DNA of 64,000 bases, from contig QVRM01005375.1 of NCBI GenBank assembly GCA_003439945.1, positions 1,116,001 through 1,180,000 on the forward strand. The letters are read 5' to 3'. Below are positions 38,064-50,929 of this stretch, piece by piece. Source of the DNA: Dermanyssus gallinae. Lineage: Eukaryota > Arthropoda > Arachnida > Mesostigmata > Dermanyssidae. Each line of letters begins with the position of its first letter. Position 1 is the first letter of the stretch. The position numbers were made by a program, and so were the translations under genes. A model generated the notes under the pieces. It was not told where the DNA came from, made no database searches, and was given only the letters and a program-made list of their open reading frames with translations.

Positions 38064-40909
38064 AAAACACACAACAAACGGGACAAGCAGACATCTGACG
38101 TACGCTGACCCGAGTCATGGCCGTATCTCCATTTTTTTTTGTGGCGGGAGAACACTATCGAGCCATAAGGATGACAGATAGTCACACTTGAGCATAACGT
38201 AACGTCGATCACACCGGATCGATTGACGCTGAAAGCCCACCTAGCCATGTTTAGCCGAAAGCGGCACACAAGCACACGACTACGCAAAGACACGCACGCA
38301 GATAGATACATGAATACATTGACTGGAACAACAGCTGATGCTGCCACTTATTTGTGACGGGCCAACGAGATGCTGCCCTTGGTGGAGGCGGGATGCGTTT
38401 TAGAGTTTCGCCCGTTCCGCCGTGTCGCACGCGACCGATTCGATTATGGCGATAATTACTGTGCTCAGCTAAAAAAAGAAGAACATTCAGCACATTACCG
38501 GATTTCAATGATACAGACAAAGTCGCCCAGTACATCAATATGTCCACACTTACATAGGGCAACTTTGCATCTAGAGCTAGTGTTATCCGACCTGGAAGAT
38601 AATTTCCAGCGCAAAAGGATAAGCAACTTTAAGTGCTGTCATAATAAATAAGTCATTACAGATAATATTGCTACTCACATTGTAGTCGCTGTTACTTTTG
38701 CTCCTAAGACGCAAGTAACGCTATTCATTTGATGAAATATCTCTTGCTTGTCTTGTTTACAAGAGCAAGCCATTTTATCCTCGGCGCAAGTTGCACCATG
38801 TTTGTGCCCTCATTTGGGGGGTAATTACATGTCATTGTGTCAGAACCGCGAGTTTATCGTTTTTATCGCTAACAATCAGTACGAGCCCACTTAGGTTAAA
38901 TAGCATATCATAGCCAGGTATTTATACTTCGCTGTGTCACGTAATACGGAGACAAATATACGGCGTTTGGGTTAAGATACCGCAACCTAATTGTATGCAA
39001 AAAGGATTAAAATGCATTCTCTGTGTAATGCAGTCCTTGTTTTAGAAAGATCAGCGCAGAAACAGCCGGCCAGTGCTTAAGCGTCAAACACTATCCTGCC
39101 ACCACGATGTTCACGCTGATTTGCAGTTTTAATAATAACATGAACTATTTTGTACATACCCTATTTGAGTTAAAAAAATAAGATTGATTGATCTGCTGTG
39201 TTTGCCAGGTAACATACTATGCTAACGCAATACAGTTTGCAGGCGGTTGGACCTAATAAAGACTAACGACGGTTACGGAGTATCATCATAAACGGCTTCA
39301 CGAAGTTGTCTCTTAATTAGAGACGTTCTATTATTTTATCATTTGAAGGGCGGTGTTGGACTTTAATTAAAATCAAGATGTCTTAATAGCTTTGGTAGTA
39401 ATAGCAATTATTTCTCTTAAATTGTATAGTGCTTGCCGGACTGATGGCATATATATATATACATTTTGTTTTAAATTGCAAACGCTTACCATGCCAAATA
39501 TGTGTTTGCAAATACTACAGTCGGTGATGAAATCGTTTAGAGGTCAGTAGAGTGGTTGGTTGACACTCCCGTCAAGGCTCAAAGGGCTCAAAAGAACACG
39601 ACTGGATTGTGCGTTCTGCGTTACCGCGGCTTCAACGACGGTGTCCGGTGTGCACCACGCATGCAGTTTATCACATGTCACAATGAGTGTGTGAAAACCG
39701 GCACACTATTTAAACGAATAGTGGCGTCCTGCTATGTATATGAATATAATATAATACAAACAGTGTATACATTTTCTTCCGCAGGTTTTTTGCTTAATGT
39801 GAGGTTGTTATGAAAAATAGCGACAACACACCAATAGTCGCCATATGCCGTACAACAGAACTGGTTAGAGTTCAGCTAGAGTCGAAATGTAGCTACTAGA
39901 ACAGGGTTCGGCTGTCTTAAGTCGACGTCATTGGTAGCTTCGTTTGCATCGGGGGTTCCCCGGGTTTGCATAGAATCGATGAGTGTGCCTGTAAATAAGC
40001 AGGCGCTGCACCGCGTGCGCGCTCATAATCGATTGATGGAGCATTGTAGAGTGGGCAATCGATGTTTGACGAACGCCTGCTTTTCCTACAATATCATAGA
40101 ACCATGATGACGCTTGGCGATTTTCTGTTGTGTCGACACCGTCCGCTCAGAGAAATGCGAACGCCAAAGCGAAACATAATAAGGAAGGTCCACTTGTCAC
40201 GATCACATAGATCAGTTGTGGCCGGAGAGCTCACAGATGAACTCACAGCTCTATGCTCGTTAAAGTGGTTCTGCACAGTCAATTGTTGGGGTGGCCCGAT
40301 CATTGTTGGTTTGTTTGATGCGAGTACAGCACTAGTCGCATGCTAACATGATCGGTCACCTCGACCTGGCTGATGAATAACATTAGGAAAGTGAGTGAGA
40401 CGTTGGCATCCTGCCCACCGATCAAAGAAGCGGGGTTCCCCTTAACTATTCTCCGAGCCGAGCATGTGGTTGCTGCCTGTGCTGCGGACAAATATCATCA
40501 CACTTGCAGTCCTCCACGAACGGTGCATCACTGTGTATAGTCTGCCATAAAGCGTGCCAGACTTTGCACGATCAATCTCGGATGTGTCGACGATGTTTAC
40601 TATATGGAACAGGCATTTCTCTTTGACAGACAATGCAACGTGCAATGAAGATATGAACGGTCCAATAAAATGCAACAAACGACCTTACCATCACGCACTT
40701 GTGCTTGCAATTTGTTCGCTCCGTTAATGATTTTTCAAGTTCAACTTTGGCTTCCAAACTAACTGAGAAAGCCAGTGTTCCTCAACGAAGCACCAAACAT
40801 GTAGATTTTGCTTTGCCCTGGGAGGAAAACAAGACTTCCATATCTCATATAAAAACTGTGTTCATTATTAACTTTCCATTTTTCCACCTCGCCGTTAGAT
40901 CATTATTTC

Positions 40910-40912
<3 letters not shown>

Positions 40913-40954
<42 letters not shown>
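40913..40954. repeat. (TA)n microsatellite
   Basis: An uninterrupted TA tract of about 42 bp. Confidence 0.95.
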
Positions 40955-40956
<2 letters not shown>

Positions 40957-41432
40957 TCATATAGCTTCCTCTAGGTGATTTGTGCTAGAAAAAAGTATTT
41001 ATATAACCGCATGCGCTGAGGCATTTCCATAATTTCTGGTGGCATGCAACACGTGACCAGTGCAACTAAAACGATGCTTTGACGCGAATTGCCGCCACGC
41101 GCAGGGCAAAACACTACACACTCGCCACTGCAATAATATTTGGTTCTTCTAGTAAAAGGTAAATTGATTGGCTCATCCTGACCGTCAGGATCAGTCAATC
41201 AATTTGTTTTTTTGCACGGTTGGTCCGGCTGACAGGCCGTCAATTAAGATACCAAACAGTAGCTGGCCGATGCCGTCCCACCTAAAACAAGCTGATTAAA
41301 TTCACAGATAAACAGGTTCAATAACGTCGCACACATATTGTATTATTGGCATTTACACTTTAGAGACTCACCTTAATTTCCATGTCTATCCAATTTTAAC
41401 TTCCGTTTGAAAATATCCCTTTGTGTAGTACG

Positions 41433-41435
<3 letters not shown>

Positions 41436-41487
<52 letters not shown>
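41436..41487. repeat. (TA)n microsatellite
   Basis: An uninterrupted TA tract of about 52 bp. Confidence 0.95.
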
Positions 41488-41489
<2 letters not shown>

Positions 41490-42419
41490 CTGAGTGATGT
41501 ATAATTAATAAAGTCGATAAATGAATAATATTATACAATATATAATATTAAAAAAAATATATATATATGCGAATTCACGTACGTATATACACATACATGC
41601 AAATAACGAGTAGAAGCTAAACTTCTTCTCATTCACACCATAAAGCCGATTCTTAAACCCGAGTGTATAGCCGATATGTGTGCCTCGCATAGACTGCGTC
41701 TTTATTGAATTGGTTGAAACGACGTATACGATTAAAAAAGAAAAGAAGAAAAATATAGCCAAGCTATGTTTGACATTGGCTGACGACTTTTATTCTGCCA
41801 AAGTCATCACGGCAAAATTTTCTGGTGACAAATTTAGTAGCAGTATTCCATCTTTCTGAATGTGACGAATGACCTCTTCTTCAGGCAAACATTGCACCAA
41901 ATTACACTGTTGACCCATTCCAGCGTAAAGTAGAGCCACTTGCCAGAGCAAGGAGAAACCTATTAACGTGAAGACAGACTGCAGTGCGACAGGGCACCCA
42001 CCCGTGATTATGGTGCGGTTTGTTCACAAGTCAGGCAGTCAGTCACATAGACAGACAGATAGATAGATAGAGAGATAGATACAATTCCAATGCTGGTCGG
42101 CGTCGCTTAAAGTTGTCATCTTCGGCGGCGGCTTCAATAGTGGCTTCAGTTGAAATCTGTTGGTGGATATTCGTTCGTTCGATGGTCACCGTTCAACAAG
42201 AAGCACACACACTTACTCACACTCACACAGACACACTACTTACTACACTTTGCGATCACTCTGCTTATAATATCCAGCGCCTGCCGGTGTGATGTGAGGG
42301 CAGCCCAAATGGGGCCTCGTGCAAGCAGTCAATCAGTACTGATGGTATTGCATATTCGCTCTTCTTAGAAGTTATTTACTTACTGTCCCGGCAATCGTAG
42401 CTACTGTTGTGCAAATACA

Positions 42420-42568
<149 letters not shown>

Positions 42569-43631
42569 TTGTTTTTTTATTAAAGTCGTTTAAAAAATAA
42601 ATGCACAACGTGCGATATGTTACGAACGAAAGCCATCAGGCACTAAACATACCTGAGGTGGCAATAGTACAGATAAAACGAAGCCTAGGGCATTGCTTCG
42701 AGGTAGTACTTATAGTCTAGTCAGTTAGATGCTAGAAGATGAAAAGCTGAATGACGGTATATTTTAGTAACAACTTCTTGGCTTTTTCGCGGGACAGCAG
42801 CTCATTTGTTCGTCAACAACCTCCTCTCCGATGCTGATCTTGTATTGCTTGAGGTAGAAATAGAAGTAGCCAAAATGCCACTGCTAACCAAACATTATTT
42901 TTACAAGAATCAAGTGCTACAATCGCCTATAATAGTCGTGGACAGAAAGAGCACCAACGCGTCAGTACATAGAAACTACGTTCTGTATCGAAGTATATTA
43001 AAGCGTTATTCGGAGCCAATCGTTCCAGTCCTCCCCAAAAGGTGGGACCCTGGGGTGGTAAAATGATCGCCTGAATGAAGGCTTGTTCAGTAAGCGCACT
43101 CAAATTGCTAGAGTGTGATAATACGGGCGCTTCTTCCCAATTTCGATGTCATTGGCATCAAAGGGGTACAACCCTGCTTTCCCTTAAACAGCGGCAGCCA
43201 CGCGAAAAAGTTCTCGCAGAGAAGGAAGATACGTGTTGGTGCGAGCGCCTCCGGTCGCTAAATTCTCATACGACGTTAATTTTGCTTAGGTGCAGCCTAT
43301 GGAGGCCACGTCTCATCCCTACTTCTGTCCTGTCTGACTCTCAGACAAGAAGGAAGGCCTTATCGATGACTGCGCTGGAAACGCTCTGTAACGTATTTTT
43401 AGCGCCAGCCTTAAGGACGAGCTCTGGGAACAACTAATATCTCCTATAAACGGTGGTGGCCCTGGAATATAATAAAAACGGCGATGCCGGTTTTGTACAG
43501 CTACATATATGTATACTGAATTTGCGGCGGTCCCTGAATAGTTGCCTAAAGCATACTATCCCAATAGTGCCTTGTTATCGAGGCTTTCTCGGCCTAGCAA
43601 CAACTAAGTTGTAGTAAAATTGTAGTCAATC

Positions 43632-43821
43632 TAAATACACTTTTCGGGCTGCTGAACCTCAGCCAAAATGTAACGTCCTGGACGGGACTGCTTTTCGCAT
43701 TGCTTCATAGACGGAGACGCCATAAATACAAATGTGCAACGGTGGGGCTCGAACCCGCGCATTTATGCGTCTTCTCCGGTCGCGAGGCGCAGGCGGAATA
43801 CACCACGCCACCAGGCTCGAC
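43632..43821 (-). mobile_element. tRNA-derived SINE family 1, copy 2
   Basis: On the minus strand the head begins GTCGAGCCTGGTGGCGTGGTG (A box TGGCGTGGTG) and carries the B box GGTTCGAGCCC near 43747-43757. The body and tail match the copies at 25790 and 53900. Flanking 16-bp sequences at 43616-43631 and 43822-43837 agree at 14 of 16 positions (AAAAT..TAGTCAATC), consistent with an aged target-site duplication. A few extra bases (TAAATACAC) after the tail differ from copy 3. Confidence 0.85.
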
Positions 43822-43837
43822 AAAATGTTAGTCAATC

Positions 43838-46397
43838 GTCAAACATTACTGGACAAGCGCGGAGTGAGAAGACGAGACAAAAGGCGGCTAAAGGAGAGAA
43901 TGCTTTGTCCCAACGTGGCAAGACTGTCTCGTACCCAAAATGGCAGGGCGTCGGTTTTTCATCGTAGGATGCCACTGTTGGCCGCACGCGCGGCAGCTGG
44001 CGAACAGGGCATGCCGCACGCAAGCCTAATGAATCTAAGCTGGAGGCCTGCAGGAATGCCACGTTCATTGCAGCCGCTTGCCTGGCGGGAAACCGAACAG
44101 CTTCGTCGGATGCTATCGAAGTGCATGTAGCAGTGGTGTTAGTAAAGCTCTCCGCTCGCGTTACACTCCTCCCTCTGACTCGTCCGGTGTGTATTTGTGC
44201 TGTGCACAATCACCGTTAGAGCGCACGGTGACAGGTAACAACTCTGCCCCAATGCAACCTTAGTGCATCCCTTTTGACTACCTTTTTGTCACAACTTCGT
44301 CGCCATATGGTCATGTGTCTCCATGAGTTGTCTGCCTTCTTTAACCATTTTATTATCGAGGTTTAAGTGGCCACGCATATGTCCACCTCGTACTGGTCTA
44401 TTGCGAATTTCAGCATCTGTCGTCTTGCGACATCTGGTAAGGTTCACTTGTAATAGCCTGGTTGCAACCACTTCGTTCATTCGATTAAACTTTATTTTGC
44501 TGCTCCTGAGTCGTTAGCGTGTTTTGTTGCTTTACGCTTCTACAAGCGTGAATAGTGCACAATATCAGGCCACAGCTACATTTGGAGTTCGTCGTATTGG
44601 TATGGGCCTCTACAATACAAGTACGCAAGACGCCGTACATTGCGTCACTTGGTGGGCGTTGTGAGTGTACTCACATTTTGCCAGATAGAGCCACTTTCAG
44701 GCGCTGGCGGTAACAGAAACTCAATCTAACAATGGAAAGGTCAGTCTCAAGAGCAATGTGCGTCGTGGCCATTTTGCAAGCGCAGTCCAACGCCTAATTC
44801 CTGCGAATGAAACGAATAGGCGAGATAACAGAGAGCTGATGCAGACCTGTAAATAGTGCTTACCCACTGTACGTGTCGCTTTTCGCGTTACTGTGCGACT
44901 CGTTAAACCCTCATGAAACGACAATTAGAAGCTATAAAGTGCGGTAGAAAATTTCATAACAAAGACTTTGATAGTAAGTACGACATATAATGATAAAATC
45001 ATATTAACAGCTATGGCATCAATAAATGTAATTATATTAAACACCGCAACGACCATACAAAGCTGTTTTGCTCTAAAATGTACCGTTACCACTTCTACTG
45101 CCAGCAACAATATAGAACTGAGATATTGTCAGTTCACTGCATGCAGCACTGCATGTGGTTTCGAACAGGCCAGGAGGGAGGTCAGGGGTTTGGAGGGTAT
45201 CAATGCCATGCACCTTTAGTCGGGTCCTGCATACGATACGCCAGGTACATAGTGCATGGTTATCACTACCTGGTATATTTAAACGCCGCCTTTCACGAGG
45301 AGTATGAGTTGCGCACTTGCTGGTTCTGCCTGCAGAGGTATGCAAGTACCATACAGTGGAATGCACAACACTGGAATCGTTTCGAATCCGCAATGACGAC
45401 ACTTCAATCTCGCCTTCACCACAAAAACCTAAAAACAAAATTGCTGGTTTCGTCATTGTTGGTCATCAGACCTATAAATTGGTAATAGCCATGTCATGTG
45501 GTTCGATAGATTGACGTTCGATTTTTACTCTCTGCTCTCTTTCATCTGAGGAAAAAACACGCCCTTTTGTAAACTATTGATTACAAATTTGAGGTTGCGC
45601 CTTTCCTTAATTCTCTATAAGCCTCTAAGGCTGTAGAACTAAACGGTAGGTTGTCAGACGCGAACTCTTCTGTAAAAGTTCGTTTAAGACACATTTGAAG
45701 TGCAAGGATTATAGGCGCATTCTTTAAAAAATTCAACAGCCATAGTTCATATAGTTAACCTTTACCTGGTTCAATCATTTGAGTCCTTTTTTGTGAAGAA
45801 GGGCGCTATTGCAGACGGTCAGTACCTAACAATTGGCACAATCTTTAATTGCAATATGCTCATGGCTGTTAATGTAAGACTGCAATAAGGTCACGACTTT
45901 ACCTAGCACTATCATGGCCACCGCTGCATTTGCTAGGACTTACTCAATGTGCCAACTAAAAATAGATGTGGGTCAGCAGTGTCACACCCAACTAGAATGG
46001 AGGGAAAATCGTTAGTTAGGCCTAGAGGTGTGCGGCCTGCTGCTGCATACGAACTATTGTGCAAATAAAACGTAAACTTTTTGTCTTTTTTTTGTGCATA
46101 CTTTCAACCTATTATTTGCACATCTATTTGTTGTATCTAATATAATCTAAAATGTCAAACAGAGTAAAACACGTGATACATAAAATAAGTGTCGCCTGTA
46201 AGGTGAGAGCAAGCAAAAAAATGGCAAAGGCTGCTAACGAATTCTAGTCAATAATAATAATGATGATGATAATAATAATAATAATAATAATATTTTTTTA
46301 ACTATATTTTTTTCATGTTTATTTAGTTATTTATTTCTTTTAAGATTTTCCGTAAGGCAATTGCCCGTGTACAGTTTTTTCATGTCATGCTTTTTTT
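43838..46397. other. Intergenic DNA
   Basis: No coding region is supported with confidence. Open frames of 120-135 codons exist on both strands at 43832-44209 and 45073-45485 without recognisable motifs. An (AAT/GAT)n run lies near 46250-46292. Confidence 0.4.
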
Positions 46398-46560
46398 TCA
46401 TGTTTTTTTTTTTTTTTTTTAATTTTAATTCACTCCGGCATTTAATTTTTCTAAATTGGAAACCATGCAAACCAATTTAAGAGTGGCCGGTCTGGGTCTC
46501 GAACCCAGTCTTTCCAAGTGCAAGGCAAAGGCTTTGCCACTAAGCCATCTTGCTCGGAAT
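46398..46560 (-). mobile_element. tRNA-derived SINE family 2, copy 2, with A-rich tail
   Basis: On the minus strand the head shows the A box TGGCTTAGTGG with a D stem GGCTT/AAGCC, and the B box GGTTCGAGACC with a perfect 5-bp T stem CTGGG/CCCAG and 7-base loop. The anticodon arm does not fold and the acceptor halves do not pair, so this is a SINE head and not a working tRNA. The 3' side ends in an A-rich tail (T runs at about 46390-46430 on the plus strand). It matches 34806-34925. Confidence 0.8.
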
Positions 46561-47566
46561 AACAATAATAATAATAATACCTTGTAGTCAGACCTATCTT
46601 TTCTTTTCGCAGCTAGCCCTGTCCCAGCTTCGAGCCGCTCGACCAGCGCCAGCGGCGTTGTTGTTCATCTTTGCGGCTAGCGTGGTCCAATGGCGTTGAA
46701 CAAGAAAGCTCGACATAGCATAGTGTGCAACCGACAGTTTTGCCGCTCGGCCAGCAATTGATGACAACATTGATTGCGTCGCACAGGTCTGTCTCTTAAC
46801 CTTTAGTCAGTAGCAGGCATTCTATCGCCTCATACGATCTGCACTCACCACAGTAGCCAACGATAGACGCCACCGCTCACTGCAGCTATGCAGCGGATGA
46901 TGATGACGATGACAATGCTGACGACGGCGCTACCGGCGGCAGGAAACAACAGGGTTCAAGTGTCAAAATTTAAGACGTGTCTCGGTTGCCATCCATACAA
47001 AAACGAGCAGCAAAGGGCTCATCCCGTTAAAGCAACTTTCCGATGAATGAACACGCTACGCATCTATCTAGGTGTACAGTGATATTCATTGTTACCAATT
47101 ATGAGTCGTAAAATAATCGTACATCTCGGCAGGTAAGCCATTTTACAGGCGTTGTATGTGCATATAGATATGCCGCTTCGTTTAGACATATCTTAACTCG
47201 GCTAAATGTGTACGTAATAGTTTTGTATGAATTTTCAGATTACTAATATGTATATATATATATATTTACAATATGTTTTAAATTTACAGATCCGAGCGTT
47301 TATGCAAAACGATTATATACCTAGTTAACCGAGCCAAAAAAAACTTTACACGAATCGGCACATCTATATGCATACACAAAGCATTGTATATATTTATGTA
47401 AAACGATGTTTGTCAGTAACAACTTACTAACTACTTTCACAGGCTTGTCTCACAGTAATGCTACGACTTGATTAAACTCACCTGTAAATAACTTTTGTCA
47501 ATAGCTGTTTCTAATTAAGACACAGTCTCTGGATAAAGTTTATTTTTTATTGTCAATGCGTACTGC

Positions 47567-47635
<69 letters not shown>

Positions 47636-47823
47636 TTCAATCTAAGCCTTATCCTAATCGGCAATAAAGCTATGCTTATACTAAGTAGTAGTTACAAGTT
47701 ACACTTTAAACTTAGCAACATATTCCGCGTTGTACAATCTCCCATACAACTTAGGTCCCGGTTGTCACATGATAAAATATTTTTGTGTATGTTTTACATA
47801 TATCAACACATTATATAGCTCTA
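46561..47823. other. Intergenic DNA with a TA tract
   Basis: No coding region is supported. The first few hundred bases are less AT-rich than the rest. A (TA)n tract of about 62 bp spans 47569-47630. Confidence 0.45.
47569..47630. repeat. (TA)n microsatellite
   Basis: An uninterrupted TA tract of about 62 bp. Confidence 0.95.
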
Positions 47824-47849
47824 CTACAGTAAAATTGTATTACAAAACC

Positions 47850-48210
47850 GGTATTGCACTTTAAAGACCAACATGACTACTGAGCATAACGGAGCTTTGC
47901 TAGAGGCAAGCTTTTTCCGGGCTCCTTCGACCTCTCCCAGTGTGATCTCCAGGGTTTCGTCCGGGTCCACCAAAAAAAACTCTTCGCTGGCCCTCACCGG
48001 CCGTGTTGAAAGGAGAGCTGTGACAGTTTTACGCAGCGCGGGACCCTGGCCGGCACATTCCCCAAACGACTCTTTCCATACTCGATAAGTTGCCGACGAG
48101 ATCTTTGAATCATGTTTGGGGGGCCCTGTACCCACCTATTAAAGATTTGGCTCGGGCAATAGCCCAATAAATTCCTCGTCCTCCCCACTAGTTTGTCTTT
48201 CTTAACCAAC
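47850..48210 (-). pseudogene. LINE D fragment: RT N-terminal region
   Basis: The minus-strand frame contains ITLGEVEGARKKLASSKAP (about 47960-47900). This is the helix leading into LINE RTs (.F...EV..A...L...KAPG.DG), but the following GPDG is lost (KAPLCSV). The preceding part reads RVWKESFGECAGQGPAL and PVRASEEFF. No other LINE D block is clear, although the minus strand up to about 48540 may hold more of it. Confidence 0.5.
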
Positions 48211-49277
48211 TACACGCTGTTTTGTATGACCTGGTTGTGCCTGTTACCTACCCCTCTCCCCTCAGCGGCTTATCCGTTTTTGTAGTTCCTGAGTAAGTGG
48301 TGGCCACGTCTACCTCTGCCTCTGGTTTCTGTGGCAGAAGATGGCTGCCCTTCTGATCTTGATGGCTGTCAAGATATCTTCGGCCTACCTTTCCTGCAGC
48401 GTCTGAGCCCTCTCAGTCAATGTTCGGCTACCCTAAAGTGCCCCACCGGCGCCAAAATCTCCCGTGATGGCCATCCTCTTTCGGGATGGGCAACTACGCT
48501 CTCCCAAAGAAGCCCTCACATCTCCGTTACTCTCTGTTAGATGAGAAATAGCACTTCACTGCTTAAAAATCACTAAACACGTCATAAAGGCCTCCGAGTT
48601 TTGCTGTTGCTTCGCTTATCTTCGCGTAGAGTTTGATATGTCGAAGTTAATGAAATTTATAAGTCGTTTATTTTTTTAAAGTAAATTTATAATATGTTTG
48701 CGCAATACACGGCTTACAATTAATTACAAACATACGTATGTGCCTATATTTAAAGGAAATGGCGAGTGGCCGGCCGACTATTCCTTATACAACGAAAGCC
48801 GATACTGTATTGGTCTCATCTCATCATCTAAGATATATGTATACAGGGTTTCTCAAAGTATATCCAACAAGCTTTGGAATCCAGTATAACTCGGCTGAAA
48901 AATATTCTTATATATAAAAACAAGAAGGTGGAAATGAGCGTTAAAGCCAAAATATAAGAATTGCAAAGAACTTAATTTATTAGGAATTATCTTCATTGTT
49001 ACATTTGTTTTGCTTTGAGTTAACGTAGAATGCACACGAACAGGTGCAACATTTTCCTCTAGACACGCAGATATGATTGGTTGGAGAACGACTGGGCTCT
49101 TGCAATCGCAGATTTAGTGAAGATATGGTAGGATAAAGAGCTTGATATAACTACTTTTGGTAATTTTGCTCTCATTCCAAAAGAAAAGATTTCCGCCTCC
49201 TTATTTCCTTGGAGAAAAAATATTTTTCATATGGAACAAGGAAGAATTAAGTTTGTCGGACGAATTCCAGGAGACCC
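48211..49277. other. Intergenic DNA; possible transposon terminal repeat at 48842
   Basis: No coding region is supported. At about 48842-48860 TACAGGGTTTCTCAAAGTA resembles the TAGGGTGTTTGAAAAATA found beside the mariner-like relic at 54803, so it may be the end of a related DNA transposon. Confidence 0.35.
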
Positions 49278-49395
<118 letters not shown>

Positions 49396-49639
49396 ATACA
49401 CTTGCAGCGTAGATCGTTTCGCATACGAATTGTTCGTGCACTGAATCCGCGTTATGTCACTCGGACAGTTTCATGGTTACCTGCAACCTACCAATCTTGA
49501 ATATGACTCCGACTTCACTGGATCTCTCTCTCTCTCTCTCTCTCTATACATAAATTCTATCAGTAATCTGTTCAAGGCAGTTTAAGTATCTAAACTGCCT
49601 TGAGCGAGCACCTTTTCCCGCGAGCATTTCCTAAATATC

Positions 49640-50220
49640 CTGACCTCAGAACTTAAGTCCAGTGCCTGATTTGTTGATCTGTGGTCCGCTTTTGACACCG
49701 CTCTGCGCAACGCTGTACTCCAAAAGCTCGCCAATGCAGGTGTGTACCCCAAAACACTAACTCTAGTCGCCAACATGATCTAAACAAAGCAGCTTTCCTG
49801 AAACGGACTCTGGGACTTCATACGTCAACGCGCAACCGCCTCGTCTTCTTATTAGCAGACTGTCCACTTTTTAGAGAAGACCTAACGCGCCGTTATAACC
49901 TCCCGCAAACCACAGCCTTCATCGACTGCATTAGAAAATGGGAGGCGAAATTTTCTGAGCTCGACCCGGAATTTTTCAATACCGGAGCGATGAGAAATGC
50001 GGAGTGGAAGGGACCTGAGCGTAGCAACAGGCACGTGATAACACGATTTGCAGTACACGGCTTTCATCACATTTTATGTCAACGTGCTGAATTCCATGAA
50101 CCATGTGAGACTTGTGTATGCCGCCGCTGCGGTGAACACTGCCGAAGATACCATGCCGCAAAATGCAATCTTGTGCAATCTTTAAATGAATTAGCCCGTC
50201 ATTGTGGGGCCTTGTAGCTT
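49640..50220 (+). pseudogene. LINE E, copy 1: RT motif A remnant and C-terminal zinc knuckle
   Basis: The plus strand reads VDLWSAFDTALRNAVLQKL then GVYPKTLTLVANMI (about 49675-49785), an RT motif A region (D..SAFD). It then jumps, apparently through deletion, to KAAFLKRTLGLHTSTRNRLV and on to RNAEWKGPERSNRHVITRF, HGFHHILCQRAEFHEP and CETCVCRRCGEHCRRYHAAKC, ending at a stop at 50215-50217. The Cys/His cluster at the end is probably a zinc knuckle. The RT catalytic YADD region is absent. The clade is unknown to me. Confidence 0.55.
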
Positions 50221-50449
50221 ATATATTGTATATATATGTATGCGTATGTACATGTTTATATATGTGTGTATATATGTATATATATGTGTATGTGTATGTA
50301 TCCATACATATGCAGATCACCCGGTGATAGTCTTGACTCACTGTTCTTATAGTTGTTAAAGAGATGTATTTGTGATTATAATCGCTACTCAACCTGAGTG
50401 AATAAATATGAAATGTAATTATCTAAACAAAGTCCCAAAATTTATCTTT
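50221..50449. repeat. (TA/TG)n-rich spacer between LINE E copies
   Basis: The first half alternates TATA, TGTA and TGTG steps (about 50221-50312). The second half is AT-rich without features. Confidence 0.6.
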
Positions 50450-50925
50450 GAGTACGTTAAAAGCACTTTTTGACCAGAAAGTTGCTTCGGTAACGGCCGA
50501 CGGCATTCAGGTCATATGGGAGCATCTCAGTCCATCACAGCTAGATAAACTAGCTAAGGTAAAGCCTACGTTTTTCATAGGTAGCGATTAGGTTACCACG
50601 GGACGCACAAACGGCTAGTCTACCTCATTACATCTCAGTCGCTTGTAGAAGATCTAGTCAGTAAATTCAGTCTCCAAGAAACCCCTGCTCTTCCTCAGTT
50701 TAGAGAAAACAGCTCGCGGAAGCTTCTTCAAATCGCTAGCAACGGGCATGCAGAACTGGCAGAGACCACTACAACCCAACTATTCACTTTACGGTGTCCA
50801 CCATAAACTCTGCCATCGAAGAAACTTCCACGATCCTGACGTCGGCCGTGTGTGCCGTTTATGCACCGTTTACTGTCTACAATATCGACAATACCTATCA
50901 GAGAGCTATTTCTCTTATGCAATTA
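50450..50925 (+). pseudogene. LINE E, copy 2: C-terminal region
   Basis: The plus strand shows DGIQVIWEHLSPSQLDKLAKVK, then after a stop HGTHKRLVYLITSQSLVEDL, then GVHHKLCHRRNFHDP and VCRLCTVYCLQY. This parallels copy 1 (RLVFLLADCPLFREDL; GFHHILCQRAEFHEP; CRRCGEHC). Two frame changes are needed. It lies only about 230 bp downstream of copy 1, in the same orientation. Confidence 0.5.
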
Positions 50926-50929
50926 GAAC

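Larger units (their letters stand above)
37163..38400. other. Less AT-rich segment with open frames on both strands
   Basis: Base composition here is clearly less AT-rich than the neighbours, and several frames of 100-140 codons are open on both strands. On the minus strand, 37911-37489 begins MATQRQQNVKLAIRTKQRR and contains a run of eight Asn. On the plus strand, the same triplet run reads as Leu. Translated triplet repeats account for much of the openness. It could be a 5' exon, a promoter region or UTR of a neighbouring gene, but no splice structure or domain supports a specific call. Confidence 0.3.

Noticed and set aside
37695..38347. Minus-strand frames with long Cys, Val and Leu or Thr runs
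   Set aside because: The runs are the three frames of the (CAA)n and (TTG)n triplet repeats, not protein.
43832..44209. Overlapping frames of 125-132 codons on both strands
   Set aside because: Part is SINE sequence and the rest has no motif or consistent coding signal on either strand.
45073..45485. Frames of 127-135 codons on both strands
   Set aside because: No recognisable domain, no splice or promoter context, and equal openness on both strands.
46480..46560. A functional tRNA gene on the minus strand
   Set aside because: The D and T arms are good, but the anticodon arm does not form and the acceptor halves do not pair; a related copy with the same non-tRNA body exists at 34806-34925, so it is a SINE.
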